Origin: Albugo candida
Lineage: Eukaryota > Oomycota > Peronosporomycetes > Albuginales
Assembly: GCA_040437565.1 (NCBI GenBank)
Contig: JBDOQK010000081.1
Location: 27,717 to 91,716, forward strand
Direction: 5' to 3'
DNA length: 64,000 nucleotides
Notes under the pieces: model-generated
Databases searched by the model: none
What the model saw: the letters and a program-made list of their open reading frames with translations, nothing else
Told to the model about the DNA's origin: nothing
Shown: in pieces, positions 32,976 to 45,244 of the stretch
How the letters are laid out: every line of letters starts with the position of its first letter
How positions within the stretch are numbered: the first letter of the stretch is position 1
Position numbers and translations under genes: made by a program

Positions 32976-35900
32976 GAACCATTTCAATGAGGCGCTTTTG
33001 ATAGCAGGGGAACAAGTAATCGATCGTCAGGCTTTAAGCATTGCACCTCCGACTTTGAATCGGGAAGACGCATTCAAACGACTTGAGGAAGAATTCGACT
33101 TGCTCACAAGTGTGATAGCATTTCTCACTCGAAAACGAACGACTTTGATGGATGAGAGTCAAACAGAGAAACAGAATGCAGTCAGAAGCCTTACCAAAGC
33201 TCAAAGCTCCAAGAAAAGCATTCAAATGCATCTTCAGGCATGGAAGAGCTACCAATATGAGCACTCGGAGCCTGACAGCACACAAAGCAGCCTCCGACCT
33301 GATCGCGTGTTCACAACTTCTCATTTGGATGCGATTGCGGAAGGCTATCTTCTCTGTAAACATCCCACAAAGCGATCACAAATGCAACGTCGATATTACG
33401 TTCTCTTTGGTAACACTTTGTGCTGGTTCAAAACCGCAGACAGCTTCCTCGCGTTGAATAGGAAGAAAGCATCCTATCATCCGTTAGGCCTCGCGCATGT
33501 CGAGTCGTGTGAAGATTGGAATGGTAAATTATCGTCTTCCAAAGTCGTACCTCACGCATTCCTCATCGAGACCACAGAGGGAAAAACAATGTATTGCAGC
33601 GCTCCAACACGTTCCATCGCGGAGAATTGGAAACACGCATTACATATTTCAATAACTATGCCGTCGATGTCACCTCATCGAGCCCTAGCAGCCCGATTTC
33701 GTCGGAGTTCTTTCGACCTGTCGATACCTTTACAGAATTTGGCTCAGGAAGTATCACCCGAGCGCACGGTCCAGGCTGTCTTCAGCTCTCATACGATGGA
33801 AGGGTACCTTTTGATTCAGAACGAGGTGTCGGGTCGAATGGAGAAGAAGTTTGTTGTTACAACCAGCCTCAACCTCTTTGTGTATGAGACGCACGAAGAA
33901 TACGAATCGTATCAACTTGGAAGGCTTTTAGAATCAATGGAACCTCTGATCATTCGGAATGTCTTGTTCCTCGAGGATTATGATTCCGATGTCAAAGCGT
34001 TTTTGAACACTTATGCAAATGGTTTTATTTTAGAGATGGATACGCTAAAGAGGCTCCGATGCAGGGCTCCAAACGCTCGTGAGAAGGAGAATTGGATACG
34101 GGTCATTCAGTCTTCCCTTCCTCTTTCAAAGCCGCCGATTCTGAAAGAGATTGAGCGAGAGAATACAAATTCGCAAAAAGGCGATGGAGATGATAAAGCG
34201 TCAATCGATTTGGATACAGGCGAAGAGGTGGGAGAACACAGCGGGGAGCTGAGATGGTTTGAATCTGAACAGTGGGAATTCACTGTACTATCGGGTAAGA
34301 AGCTCACGCGATTTGAGCGGAAGTTGGGGCTTTCTTTAGAGACTGTTGAGATTCAGCGAGTTGTAGAAAATGTATCCGATGACCACAACCGCTTTATTTT
34401 TCACGTCAATTGTCGTGATACGATGGATACAAACTGGAAAATGATCACATTGGAATGCAGGACTGCGAGAGAGAAACAGAGCTGGTTGAATGCTTTTTTT
34501 CATTCCCTTAACGTGAGAATCGATGAGGCCCCACATAGCGATGACATTGAGCAAGTTCCAGGCCTTCTCGATGTCTGCGAAGACGTACAATCTGAGCAAG
34601 CCACAAGACTCTTAGACGTATGCGAAGACGTACCGATCGAGCAGTTTACCAGCCTTCCAGAAGCCTCCGACAAAATTGTAACGGAACAAGCTTCAGGCCT
34701 TTTGGACGTCTCTGACGACGTAAAGACCGAACAAGTTCCAGGCCTTTCAGAGGTCTCAGCTGACGAACTAATCGAACCAACCACAGACTTTGCAGAGGGC
34801 TTTGAAGACTTCCAAATTGGCAAAGAACTCGACACAACTCGAGACCTTTTTCGAGCATATCTTGTCCGTTTCTATAACACTTATAATCCAAGCAAACTCG
34901 CTTCTTTGGACGAACTGATTGCTCATTTTTCTGGAAACGATGGAAAGCGACACCTTCTCAAACAATTGGATGCGGTTTATGGCACATCCGTGTCATCTGA
35001 TCCCGAAATCACTTCACTGATCGAAGAAAGAAGCACGTTTGTTGGCACAACAAAGCCTGCGATGTTGATGGAAGGATACCTTTTAAAACGCGGTCATCGC
35101 ATTCCATCCATGAGAAAACGCTATTTTGTACTGCAAAGTGTCGATCCGACTTTGCGATATTTCGAGACGAAAGAGGATGCTGAAGGCTTTGAATGCGGCT
35201 CAAAGCCTTTAGGCGAATTTCAGGTTGCTAACGTATGCAGTTGGCACGGCCGAACGCTGACACAGACTCATCGAAATGGAATGCAAATAGAAGCTCGTGA
35301 TGGTCGCATTTACTTCTGCGTCGCCTCCAGCGAAATAGAGAAAGAAAACTGGATTCGAGCCTTCCATCACGCAATCGCTAGTCGAGAGGCGCTATGTGAA
35401 GGTCCTGAGACTCTGTCGTCGCCTTTGAGAGAAAAGCTTTCCGAATTTTACGAACGAGTGAATCCATCCAAACTTTGCGACCTCGACCTTTTACTCCACT
35501 GCTACAAAGACCGTGAGACGGCTTTACTAGAAGCAATCGATTTGCATTACGGGACATCGATCACTGCTGATCCAGAATGGCTTCATGTCTTGCCTGAGCC
35601 ATCTCCTTGCCGAGACTTTCGTCTTACGAATGCTTTGGATACACTCAGTTACGAGGGTCAAATCCTTCGAGCTTCACGGACGCTCCTTACAAGTGATCTC
35701 ATCTCCTCCGATTTAAATCATTTGTACGATAAAAGCGTGTCGTTGTTTGCTGTGGTTTCCGGAATCACACTCAAGCTGTACAGCTGTCGTGCTCAATGGA
35801 AAGAAGGGACAAAGCCGAATTCTATTGTGACGATTCTCAGCGTGAAAGACTTGATGGAGAATGCTGAAAACGATCTCTCGGGCCGGTTTGCTATCGAAAC

Positions 35901-37710
35901 AGCCGATCATACGTGGCTGCTCCTTCAGGCTCTCCACCACGAAGACAAAGGTATTTGGCTCAAGGTGCTTCACGCTGCTATCGACGCGGTGTTTGGGCAA
36001 AGTATCTTGGCGGAAGAGCAGCATAGTTGGCTTGATACACTCGAGAACGTTGTGTGGATAGAAAGAGATCATTCGTTTGAGAGGAAGGCGCTTGCACTTC
36101 GAGGGAATACGTTACGCGTTGGTATCGATAGCGATGAGGTTGTCCTGCTGGTAGAAGGGATTTCGGCATGGGAGGTGGATGTCAAGGCCTCCGAATTGCC
36201 AGAGAAGTACCCATTCCAAATCGATGCGGAAGGTGGAGTCAAACTGCGCTGTTTGGTCGAAAACGACGTTATTCGTGCGCATTGGATCCGCACAATTCGA
36301 CGAAATGTGAATAGACCTGAAAACCGTTCAAGTTTGCTGCAGACTTCCCATATACGTCCAAATTCCCACATGGAAACCATAAGTTCTCAAGAGCTTGTAG
36401 TGGGTCCTTTGCTTGCTTGGAAGCATCTTGAGGCGAGTTCATTGCCAGTTTTGGTGTGTGGCGTGCTGCAAGATAATCACTTACAATTGAAGAAATTTGG
36501 AACGGAGAATTCGAGCCATTGTGATGTATTTGTGGAAGGCTTTGTCCTAGAGATGAAGGCCTGGAAAGCTACTCTTCATGAGGAAATGAATGGTGGCGTG
36601 CAGGTCGATTTTTGTATAAAGCCTGGCGCTGAGCGTCCTGAAACAGCGTACATAGCCTTCACAAACGCGCAAGTAAGAACGCAATGGTATGAGGTATTCC
36701 CCAAAACGACAATTCTCTCCGACAGGGAAACACATTCCAACGTTTCAGTAGAGGAAGTGAAAATAGCAGAGAATAAAGTCTGTGCTGAATCGGGTCGGGG
36801 AATCGCAAATTGCATGTTGGAGGGTCATCTGGAAATCCGATCGAATTGGAGCGATTCCCATTGGCATTTCAATGTATCACTCCAAAAAGCGTGGAAGAAA
36901 TACTATGTGGTCGTTGACGCTGAGACATCGTCGAGTGTCGTACATTGGCTCATATATGCGACTCGGAGTGATGCGGTCACATCATCGGCGGCCCTTACGT
37001 CATCAAAGAAGGTCGATGGCCCTCTTCAGGTGTACAATGTGATCGGAGGCTCTGAGATGGATACTAATGAGTGGTTCTACTTTGAAGTGATGTATTGGAC
37101 GGACGAGTCTGACACCTCACAGAACGATATTTTGCATTGCCGAACAAAAAGTGCTGAGGATCGAAATCGTTGGCTGAATGGAATCAAAGACGCGATCAGA
37201 GTGTGTGAGAGCTACTTGAGACGAGAGAAAGAGTCGTTAGAGATTCGATCGAAACTTCAAATTCTGGAATTAGATGCCAGACGTCAGTCGATTCAAATCA
37301 GAGAATCCCTTCAGATCGCATTAGAGGCTGTTTCTGACTCTGATTCCTCTCAGGATGCAATCTCGATGGAAAGTCGTAATTGTACAGACGATGAGCTATA
37401 CCAGAATGATTGTACACTTGATCTAGAGACTTTGCCGATGCGTCCCGAATTGAATGCATTCGAGAGGGACGAATTGTCTGTACCTCAAGCGAGCACAAAG
37501 CTTTCATTTTGGACTGCTTGGCCCCATACTGTGACTGAGTATGTTCAGAAAACATTCACATGCATTCCTCGCTCGAATGAATGTGCTCCAATGTGTCACA
37601 TCTTCTTCCCCGATACAAATTGTCATTTTGTCGCAGATATCACCGGCGTCAGTGATCCGCATAGATGCGGGAAGCAGTATACGTGCGATTACTTCTCGCA
37701 AGATGCCTGA
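32416..37710 (+). CDS. Giant multi-PH-domain protein
   Basis: Exon 1 is 32416-32459, the intron 32460-32513 (54 nt) and exon 2 32514-37710, giving 1746 aa. The splice falls inside the first PH domain and restores MEGYLTKKSHRFGQMQRRYCVL, so the start is well supported. PH domains with the EGYL start and a conserved Trp in the last helix lie at about 1-105, 290-393, 442-550, 592-680 and 865-973. More diverged ones lie at about 1060-1170, 1178-1280, 1313-1407 and 1449-1577. An acidic imperfect repeat (LLDVCEDV-like) sits at 693-777. Two copies of an F-Y-x(3)-N-P-S-K-L .. Y-G-T-S motif flank PH5 (790-842 and 985-1037). There is no enzymatic domain. It should be a membrane/phosphoinositide scaffold. 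The name of the motif family and the partners are unknown. Confidence 0.82.
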
Positions 37711-39560
37711 AGGAAAACGCTGTACTCCATATTTTGTATCCTTTTTGCATCGGGCACCGATACGGTCTACTAATTGGACAACAGCCGAAGATTTGTACTT
37801 ACCGTATGCAACTGACTACAGTATCTGCTTCGGCTGGATATACTGAGGAAAGTGCAGATGTAAAAGTACTGAATCCGGAATAGCGTGCGTTCACTGATTC
37901 CACATGTTGAAGATTTGACTCTATGGTTGTATTATACATTACATGCGGTGGGAGTCTTTCATTTTGCCATATGGGAATTCTGGTAGCACTTAGAGGACGA
38001 CACCCGAAATTTATTGGGTCTTGTGTGTTGGCATACCGATCGTATTCATGGATAGAAACTGCCTTGATCGCACTCCCTTGAACCTTGACGAAGACGACGC
38101 GCTTTGATGCTTCTTACATTCCCCCACATTTATCGTACCGCTCTCGTTGACGACCTGTAAATAGACCCACATCTTCATCAACTTACTCGGAGGATACAGT
38201 GTGTGAGTAAGACATGCCTTGGACTCGAACATGACGCAACACAAGTAATTGTTCGTGGGTCACATATTATAGAATATAGAGATTGTTCGAAGTGTTTTCT
38301 CGAAGAGGATATTGGAAGGAGACATCAAGATGGAGTTTTGGGAGACAATTGAGATCTCACGACATCATTTATATATTTTGATGATCGAGACGTATTGCTT
38401 TTTTTTATAACGATAGTGAGCGCTTTTAAAGCATTGATTTGCGGTAAAAGATAATCGTACAAGATCCTCGTCATAAACGAAACACAAGGGGCAGATGATG
38501 CTTTGAAACGATTGATTCATGTTCAGACTCGAGGGGGTGCCTGAGGAGGAAAAGTTGGCTTCAGCGTCTTTACGAACAAGATTCGTAAATGGCCATCCTT
38601 ATTGCCGTGATTAAGCTCGACCCATTTGTTAACTGCGACATCCTCAAATCACCAGTTCATCTGATCCGCAGTCAGGACACAAATAACTTACTGAAAAAAA
38701 TTGACCACGCTTGGACTAAAGGTGCAAAAGTGTAGTATGATAGATAGCATCCATAATGCAACCATCCAAGAGGATGGACAGAACAAAGCATGGATTGATA
38801 TAAATAGGAACCTAGCAGTATATCTTGCTCGTGTCGGTGGGTACCTTGATCCTCATCTGAGATCGCTGTCACTCGACATAATATACCCAATACGAGGTAT
38901 GTGTCTGGGAAGGCACAATAGGCGCATACCACACTTATGAAGTGCATTCTGTCTTAGCTGAGTCACAGTAGTTCGAGGTCCGGGCTTCCATAAATGCGAT
39001 GATTTACCAGGCTAAATTACGTCTGAGCGAGAAAGAGTGCGAAAGTTGTCTTAATATCGTGCAGTATACCTGAAAATTGAAGATATCAAGAATCGACTCT
39101 TCTCATTACAGCAGTTCCTTATCGGCGTTTAGTTTGCTCAACTTCCTCAGGCTATGAAAATAATATCACGCGAGCGAAGATGCAGCACGCAGGTACCTCA
39201 GGCTAAAACTGATCAATGGTGTTGCATTTAGAATGTGACTTGATCTCTGATCAACGAATAGACGGATATTACACCATAGGAATGCTTTTAGTGCTCGAGG
39301 CACTTGATAGCTGATATACATGCAGCGAAATATGATACTTCCGCCGATTTTGGCTTCTCTTTGGTGTAGCTAAGGTCGGCTAAACTTCATATCAAATGCA
39401 GGACCTCACTAGTATTGTTTTTCATTGGCATGTATAGGACAAAGCATATGGTGCGAGCTTACTATTATCGAAGGGTAGAAAAGAAAGGCAGTAATACTTT
39501 GATACCTTCGCCACATCATAAACGTCTCTGTCATCATTTTGCAACACGGGAGGGGGGGGG
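37711..39560. repeat. Segmental duplication unit A, 5' flank of a polygalacturonase-type unit without the gene
   Basis: No gene is recognised here. Diverged but continuous similarity is visible to the other units. About 37850-37985 matches 40150-40310. About 38040-38510 matches 40540-41030 and 60040-60530. About 38830-38960 matches 41700-41880. About 38960-39560 matches 60690-61430. This unit ends at a G-homopolymer before a gap and carries no visible polygalacturonase exon. The gene may be lost or unassembled. Confidence 0.6.
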
Positions 39561-39660
39561 NNNNNNNNNNNNNNNNNNNNNNNNNNNNNNNNNNNNNNNN
39601 NNNNNNNNNNNNNNNNNNNNNNNNNNNNNNNNNNNNNNNNNNNNNNNNNNNNNNNNNNNN
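39561..39660. other. Assembly gap after G homopolymer
   Basis: One hundred Ns directly follow a run of nine or more Gs. Unlike most gaps here, the flanks do not duplicate each other, so real sequence is probably missing. Confidence 0.9.
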
Positions 39661-39709
39661 CATTTTTAATGATGAACCATCCCTCTTCTACGTCACGCTC
39701 ATTCAAATC

Positions 39710-39898
39710 TCAACATGCAGAGCCGTCAAATGACCCTCTATCTCTTACTTTAGGTCCATACCAGCACGGAAATCCAAAGCGAAGGCTATAGATGCAACGA
39801 ACACGACACTCCGAATCATATTCAACTCTTCCGGCAGAGAGCGCGAGTGGCAAGCAGGATACCGACGTCACCATTACCAATAGCTGAAAGATACACAA
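39710..39898 (-). CDS. Possible small secreted Cys-rich peptide
   Basis: A 62-codon ORF has a hydrophobic N-terminus (FQLLVMVTSVSCLPLALSAG) that reads like a signal peptide, followed by about 40 residues with four cysteines and a short stop-terminated tail. It is effector-like in layout but has no RxLR or CHxC motif. It lies within the duplicated polygalacturonase flank, between two gaps. It may be a chance ORF. Confidence 0.25.
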   Translation of the reverse strand: MCIFQLLVMVTSVSCLPLALSAGRVEYDSECRVRCIYSLRFGFPCWYGPKVRDRGSFDGSAC

Positions 39899-40038
39899 GT
39901 AGACCGAATAAGAATCTGTTTACGGGAATAATATGATCTGTTTGCTTTCGAACAAATTGCCGATTACGATGTTAGTAGGGAAACTATGCTATTTACTTGC
40001 TACTGCTCACCAAATGATTGAGTGAAGCCGTCTGTCAC

Positions 40039-40138
40039 NNNNNNNNNNNNNNNNNNNNNNNNNNNNNNNNNNNNNNNNNNNNNNNNNNNNNNNNNNNNNN
40101 NNNNNNNNNNNNNNNNNNNNNNNNNNNNNNNNNNNNNN
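40039..40138. other. Assembly gap without duplicated flanks
   Basis: One hundred Ns. The sequences on either side are not copies of each other, so the amount of missing sequence is unknown. It falls at the junction of duplication units A and B. Confidence 0.9.
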
Positions 40139-43100
40139 ACCATATGTGTGATGAAAGTGCAGATGTTATTGTACTACATTGGACCAGCGTGCGTCTACTG
40201 ACATCACATGTTGAAGTACTAAATCAGAATAGCGTACTTTCCTGATACCACATGTTTTAGATTTGACTTGTGATTCTATTTTTATTCACATGCAGTGGGA
40301 GCTTTTCGCTTTGCCAGATGAATACCCTGTCTGCGCCCAGAAGCGTGATACGAAATCTTGCGGTCAATTTATCAGATCTTACTATCCTAATCTCTCTAAG
40401 GAAGCGCCTGCTCACACAGAAGGAATGAGTTTGGAATCAAGAGAAGGGTTCAAGGAGCACAGGTAAAACAATCAAAGAATACCTGGACTGTATTAGATGG
40501 GATGTTATTAAGTAGTATGCCGATCGATTCATGAATGAGCTCATTTGTCATTCTTCATCCTCGTATGCGTTAGGATATCGAAGCTGTATGGAGACTGTGT
40601 TTTTTCGCGCTGATTGTACTTTTGTGACAGCTTGATGAAGTCGACTGGTATTATTGGTTCTGATGCTCCTTCCACGTTCAGTGTAGCACTCCTGGGAGAC
40701 CTGTATGGTTGTAGCGAGAATTAAACTCGAACACACGAACATACCCCATAATAAGAATCTGCTAGCGATTCGAATTTATAGAACAGATAGAAAAGTTCGA
40801 CAGGTTCCCAAAGAAATGGATCACTCAAAGACAAAATTGGTACATTGTCTTAAGAATACATAAAATGCAGTTTTGGGAGACTGATAAGACATTGCGATAT
40901 CACGTATATATTTGTGCGTTGGGGGAACGAGACGCACTGCTTATTTTCTCTCACCGAAAGTGAACATTCCCAGACCATTTCATGCGTTAAGCGACAATCG
41001 TACAAGATCCTAGTCATAATAAAAATCAAGATGCAGATGACCAATCGTAGCCATTTCTCCACCTCTAGACTCGAGTGGACACCCAGAAAGAAGATTAGTG
41101 CAGTCGATAGACAAATCTATTTTATGGAAAAGGCCTTCGGAGGGTCAATAAAAGTAACTCAGTTGCCGCATTTTCTAAACGAAATCCAGATGAGAAGCCA
41201 CTATTTTTAGATGAACGAAATTAATTGATACTGTCGACAGTTGACCTTCGATAGTCAGCGATTTTTGTATATAATGTATATTTTATCACCACTCCATTCT
41301 GGTTCTTAGTCAAACCACAAAGTATTTACTAAAATAAGATTGGCCATGCTTGAACTCTAAATATGTTGTCAGGATAGCCAGCGAAGTTTATCAACTTGAG
41401 GTGTGCAATGATAAAAGCGCAAAAAACAAAGCATTAATCAAGATTCAGTACTGCGAGGTTGCCTTTTTCCTTCTCAAATTCAGATTATTCTGAAGGAAAG
41501 CATCTATGATGCGAATACGCAAAAGTTGTAACGGGAAAACGCATTAGTCAAGAGAAATAAGAGCCTAAGAACATCGGTAAGAAGAGTGTAGTTTCTCATT
41601 ACAATTTTCCGAGAAGGATCCACACAGTGACGTTTTATCAATATTAAACAGCAAACTGTCTTCTCCTAGGATTATAAGCGCATTTTGTAATTTATCAGCA
41701 TAAGTATATATTGCTGTTGTCGTTAGGTGCCTTGATGTCGATCTGAGATCACATACCTGAGGATTTAACATGATGCATCGAGGCATATTCTTCCTGAGCC
41801 ATTAGTCTTATTGGAACGAATATGGTTTGATAGGCGTGAACTGGCGCATGCCACACGTATAATGAAGAGCGCTCTATTTCAGCCTAGATCAACAAAGTAT
41901 GCGGCAAGAGAAGCGCTTAATATTCATTTCTTGTTTGCTCTATCTGCCAAGCAAAGAATGCTTCTCAGCTTGCGCTCTTATTACTAATCACTACCATCAA
42001 ATCTCATGTGTGATATGCCTTTTTGAGTTTGCGCTTCCATAACACCAGGATAAATTACGACTGAGCTGAAATAGTGCGAAAAGTTTTCCTAGTAGAGTGG
42101 AACATAGCTGAATAAGTGGGATTGAACTTCATGATCATGCAGCCGTTAGAAATGAGGATTAAGAGTTCGCAAGTCCATGATGGACCCTTCTCTCATGTAA
42201 CAACATGACTGATGTCGCCGGATCTAAAAGAGACATACATGTAATTGAGTGGTGTAAGCCGCAATTCTCTGAGTACATGAAACACTCTTATTTTGAGCTG
42301 CTTCATTCAAGCAAATAGTATAGTACAGTTCCAACAGCTTCCTTGAAATTGCTAGTACCGAAAAGTTTGCTGTATCGATTTTCCATTTGAAGACTCGACT
42401 TTATACACCTGGATACACACTTGAAGGGTATGGCTATCATGGAAAGATTAAAATCGCTGACGCTCCCAGTGTTTCCGAGAATATGAAACGAGCTGCGAAG
42501 ATCAAAAGGACGATGCTGTGGCTATGCCGATACATTATAAATAGAATTTATCGCGCAAGTCAGAAATAAGCATTTTTTGATCGCTGATGAGAATATCTAG
42601 ACAGACGTTACACCGTGGAGATTTTTTTTCTGCTGGAAGCACTTTGAAGCTACATATGTCGGACGAGCTATCATGGACACGCCGTTCTTGTCTTCTCTTC
42701 TATCAGCTAGCGTCAGCTGGACTTTGTCGCTATTTATAAAACATTGACTGCAAGACAATTCCAACTACTATGCTGCCAGCAGATGGAGAATATCACGGGC
42801 ATTATTCTTCGTTTGGATATAGAGGACGGCAAACTTGATTCAATCGTACTGATCGAGAAGGTTTCAAAAAAGATGTAGTGATCCTCTAAATGATTTAAGC
42901 CACATCTTAATCATGTTCGGCATCGTTTCGAAATACTTCTGGTACAAAAGTTTCGAAGACGTGACGCTTTCCAATCTCCACCGCTTTTGGACTCTGTGGA
43001 ATATCAGTCACACGTGCGCTATCTTGGATTGACAAATTTGCAACTCAAAATCATCTCGATCAATTGATTCGAGCTAGGTTCATTGTAGCCGGGAAATGAT

Positions 43101-44067
43101 GATAAATGAGATTGAACGGAGAAGGCAACGGCATCACCTGAAAAGCGACAAAAAATGTTGAAGTCGAGAATACAACCAAGGTTAACACGACTTGATCCAA
43201 GACAAAAATGTGTTATACTTAGCATCAACAGCTTCATTTCTCCTCCCGATATGATTAATATTTGTTTAAGAACAGAATTCTCTCTCAGTAAACCAATTTT
43301 TAGATATCAAGTCGATCCGAGCCGTGATATACCGCAAAGATGGTTTCCTTCGTAAAGCTTGATAGAGTTCCATCTTCCATGACGAATCCTCCCTTTTCTT
43401 TGATATTTCGAGACGCACATCTCAAATATGTAAAAATTCAACGACAAAGAAATCGAGAACACTTTATCGTAAATTTATTTGCGGGAAGAGAATCAGATCC
43501 ACGTGAATATATGCGGGACGAGAACCAGAGCCACATGATTATACGCGGGAAGAGAACCAGAGCCACATGATTATATGCGGGAAGAGAACCAGAGCCACGT
43601 GAATACATGCGGGAAGAGATCCAGAGTCACGTGATTATTTGCGGGAAGAGAACTAAAGCCACGTGAATCACTTATCAGAAATTTTGACAAGTTTGTGTCC
43701 AGAACTGTTATAGGTATCATCTGATTATGGTCACGGATCAGGTGCTAAACTTTCAGTCAAGTGCGTGATTTAATGCCCCACGAGAACTCAAGAGTTAGCT
43801 TAATAATTCCACTCACTGTGGTCTTAAATATCACTTTTCTGGATAGATGAAAAAGTTGTGCGACCGTATGTTAAATACCTATGCATAATCCGTACTATCG
43901 ACTATTCTTAAGAAATAAATCCAACCATGTTCTTTCTTGGCCTTTCTCAGATGATGCAGAACCAGCATCAAGAGATATATGTACGTTGTACGTCATTCAG
44001 ATCATGATGATGAAGAGTTCAAAACCACTTATAATTTTGTGCATAATACCATTCCGACTTTGGAAGC
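40139..44067. repeat. Segmental duplication unit B, 5' flank of polygalacturonase 1
   Basis: About 3.9 kb of AT-rich sequence upstream of the first polygalacturonase. It is similar in blocks to unit A (37.85-39.0 kb) and unit C (60.0-62.1 kb), with the same block order. The last about 450 bp before the gene match the region before polygalacturonase 2 (for example the blocks around 43700-43780 and 61720-61800). Two weak ORFs are present, at 40263-40466 (+) and 40548-40742 (-). The first ends at a GT that could be a splice donor. Neither is recognised and neither is well conserved among units. Confidence 0.6.
43481..43672 (+). repeat. 32-bp minisatellite, six copies, with E-box/G-box cores
   Basis: Six tandem units begin at 43481, 43513, 43545, 43577, 43609 and 43641. 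Each is 32 bp and starts GCGGGAAGAG (GCGGGACGAG in unit 2). Each has a palindromic core at the same place: CACGTG in units 1, 4, 5 and 6 and CACATG in units 2 and 3. The array ends about 395 bp before the ATG of polygalacturonase 1. Only one degenerate unit-like stretch (GACGAGAACC.. at 61671) is visible upstream of polygalacturonase 2. It has no spacer structure and is not a CRISPR. Confidence 0.85.
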
Positions 44068-45244
44068 ATGGACTCAATCCACTTGCTTTATCTCTACGTA
44101 TTCATTGCAATCGTAACTATCACCACCGCTTCACTGCCTTCAAATGAAGATTGCGAGGTGCAGGGCAAGTATAACCCCGATACAACAAAGGAAAAATTGA
44201 TCCGATGCCATACAGTCGTATTTCAAGATGTGTATCTTTCGTCGAATCAGCAACTCAATCTGTTGAATCTAAATGGGACAACTATCAAGTTCAACGGGAT
44301 TATCACTTTCGCTGTCAGGGTGAGACTTCAATCCAATTATGTGTATATATGATTCACATTTTTGCTTACATTGTTCCCTTTTGGCATTCTAGTATAATCG
44401 CATCTATTTGATGCATATTACCGGGACCAATGTACATATATCTGCTTCATCGTCCGCATGGTTCCACGCGAATGGTCAAGAATATTATGATGGTAAAGGT
44501 TATTATGGGGGAAAATTAAAACCCATGTTTGCTATGATTGAAGTCAAAAATTCCACGCTTACAGGTCTGAAAGTACTCAACACTCCGGCTCACGCGTTTA
44601 TGATCGGTGAATCGTATTATTCAGACTTCATAAACTTTGAAGTCGACGACTCATTTGGTGATGTCAATGTTATAGCTAAAAATACGGATGGAATTCACAT
44701 TTTACAATCGTCAAATATCAGGATTGTAGGCGCGAAAATTCATAATCAAGATGACTGCGTATGCATAACATCGGGTTGCGATGTGAAGATTACTAGTATC
44801 ACATGCATTGGTGGTGGATTCTCGGTAGGGTCAATTGGTAAAAACAGGTTGAATACGGTTGAAAGAGTCATCTTCGGTCAATCAACCCTCACACATGGTC
44901 TGTATGGTCTTCTTATCAAAGCATGGGCTGGAACAAAAGGCACTGTCGATCAAATCACGTTCGAAAACATAGTCTTGAAGGATGTGCGACAACAAGGCAT
45001 TGCAATTACGCAAGGTTACACAAATGCAGGACTTTATTCAAAACCTATAAAAGGAGTTTCCATCACCAACGTGTTCATGAAGAATATACGTGGAAATGTC
45101 TTGGAGAAAGGGCAAAATATCATGATCAATTGCGCTCCTGGAGGATGTGGAAATTTCTACTGGGATAATGTCAACATTGTTGGGGGTGAAAGAATTTTGA
45201 TGAGAAACGCATCTGCTCCAACTGAGCTTCACAACGGACACTGA
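44068..45244 (+). CDS. Polygalacturonase (GH28), secreted, with altered active-site histidine
   Basis: Exon 1 is 44068-44319, the intron 44320-44392 (73 nt) and exon 2 44393-45244, giving 367 aa. A signal peptide occupies about residues 1-22. GH28 motifs are present: NTDG (181-184), QDDC with Asp204/Asp205, and a third motif that reads GGGFSVGS where active endo-polygalacturonases have GHGLSIGS, so the histidine is replaced by Gly225. The RIK motif is LIK (258-260), with Arg replaced by Leu. The two catalytic Asp and the substrate-site Asn remain. The parallel-beta-helix coils and C-terminal cysteines (CAPGGCGN) look complete, at the family's usual length. It would attack homogalacturonan in plant cell walls if active; the substitutions make reduced or altered activity likely. 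Confidence 0.87.

Noticed and set aside
43481-43672. Regular repeat that could suggest a CRISPR array
   Set aside because: The units are directly adjacent 32-bp copies with no unique spacers, and the host is eukaryotic. It is a minisatellite.
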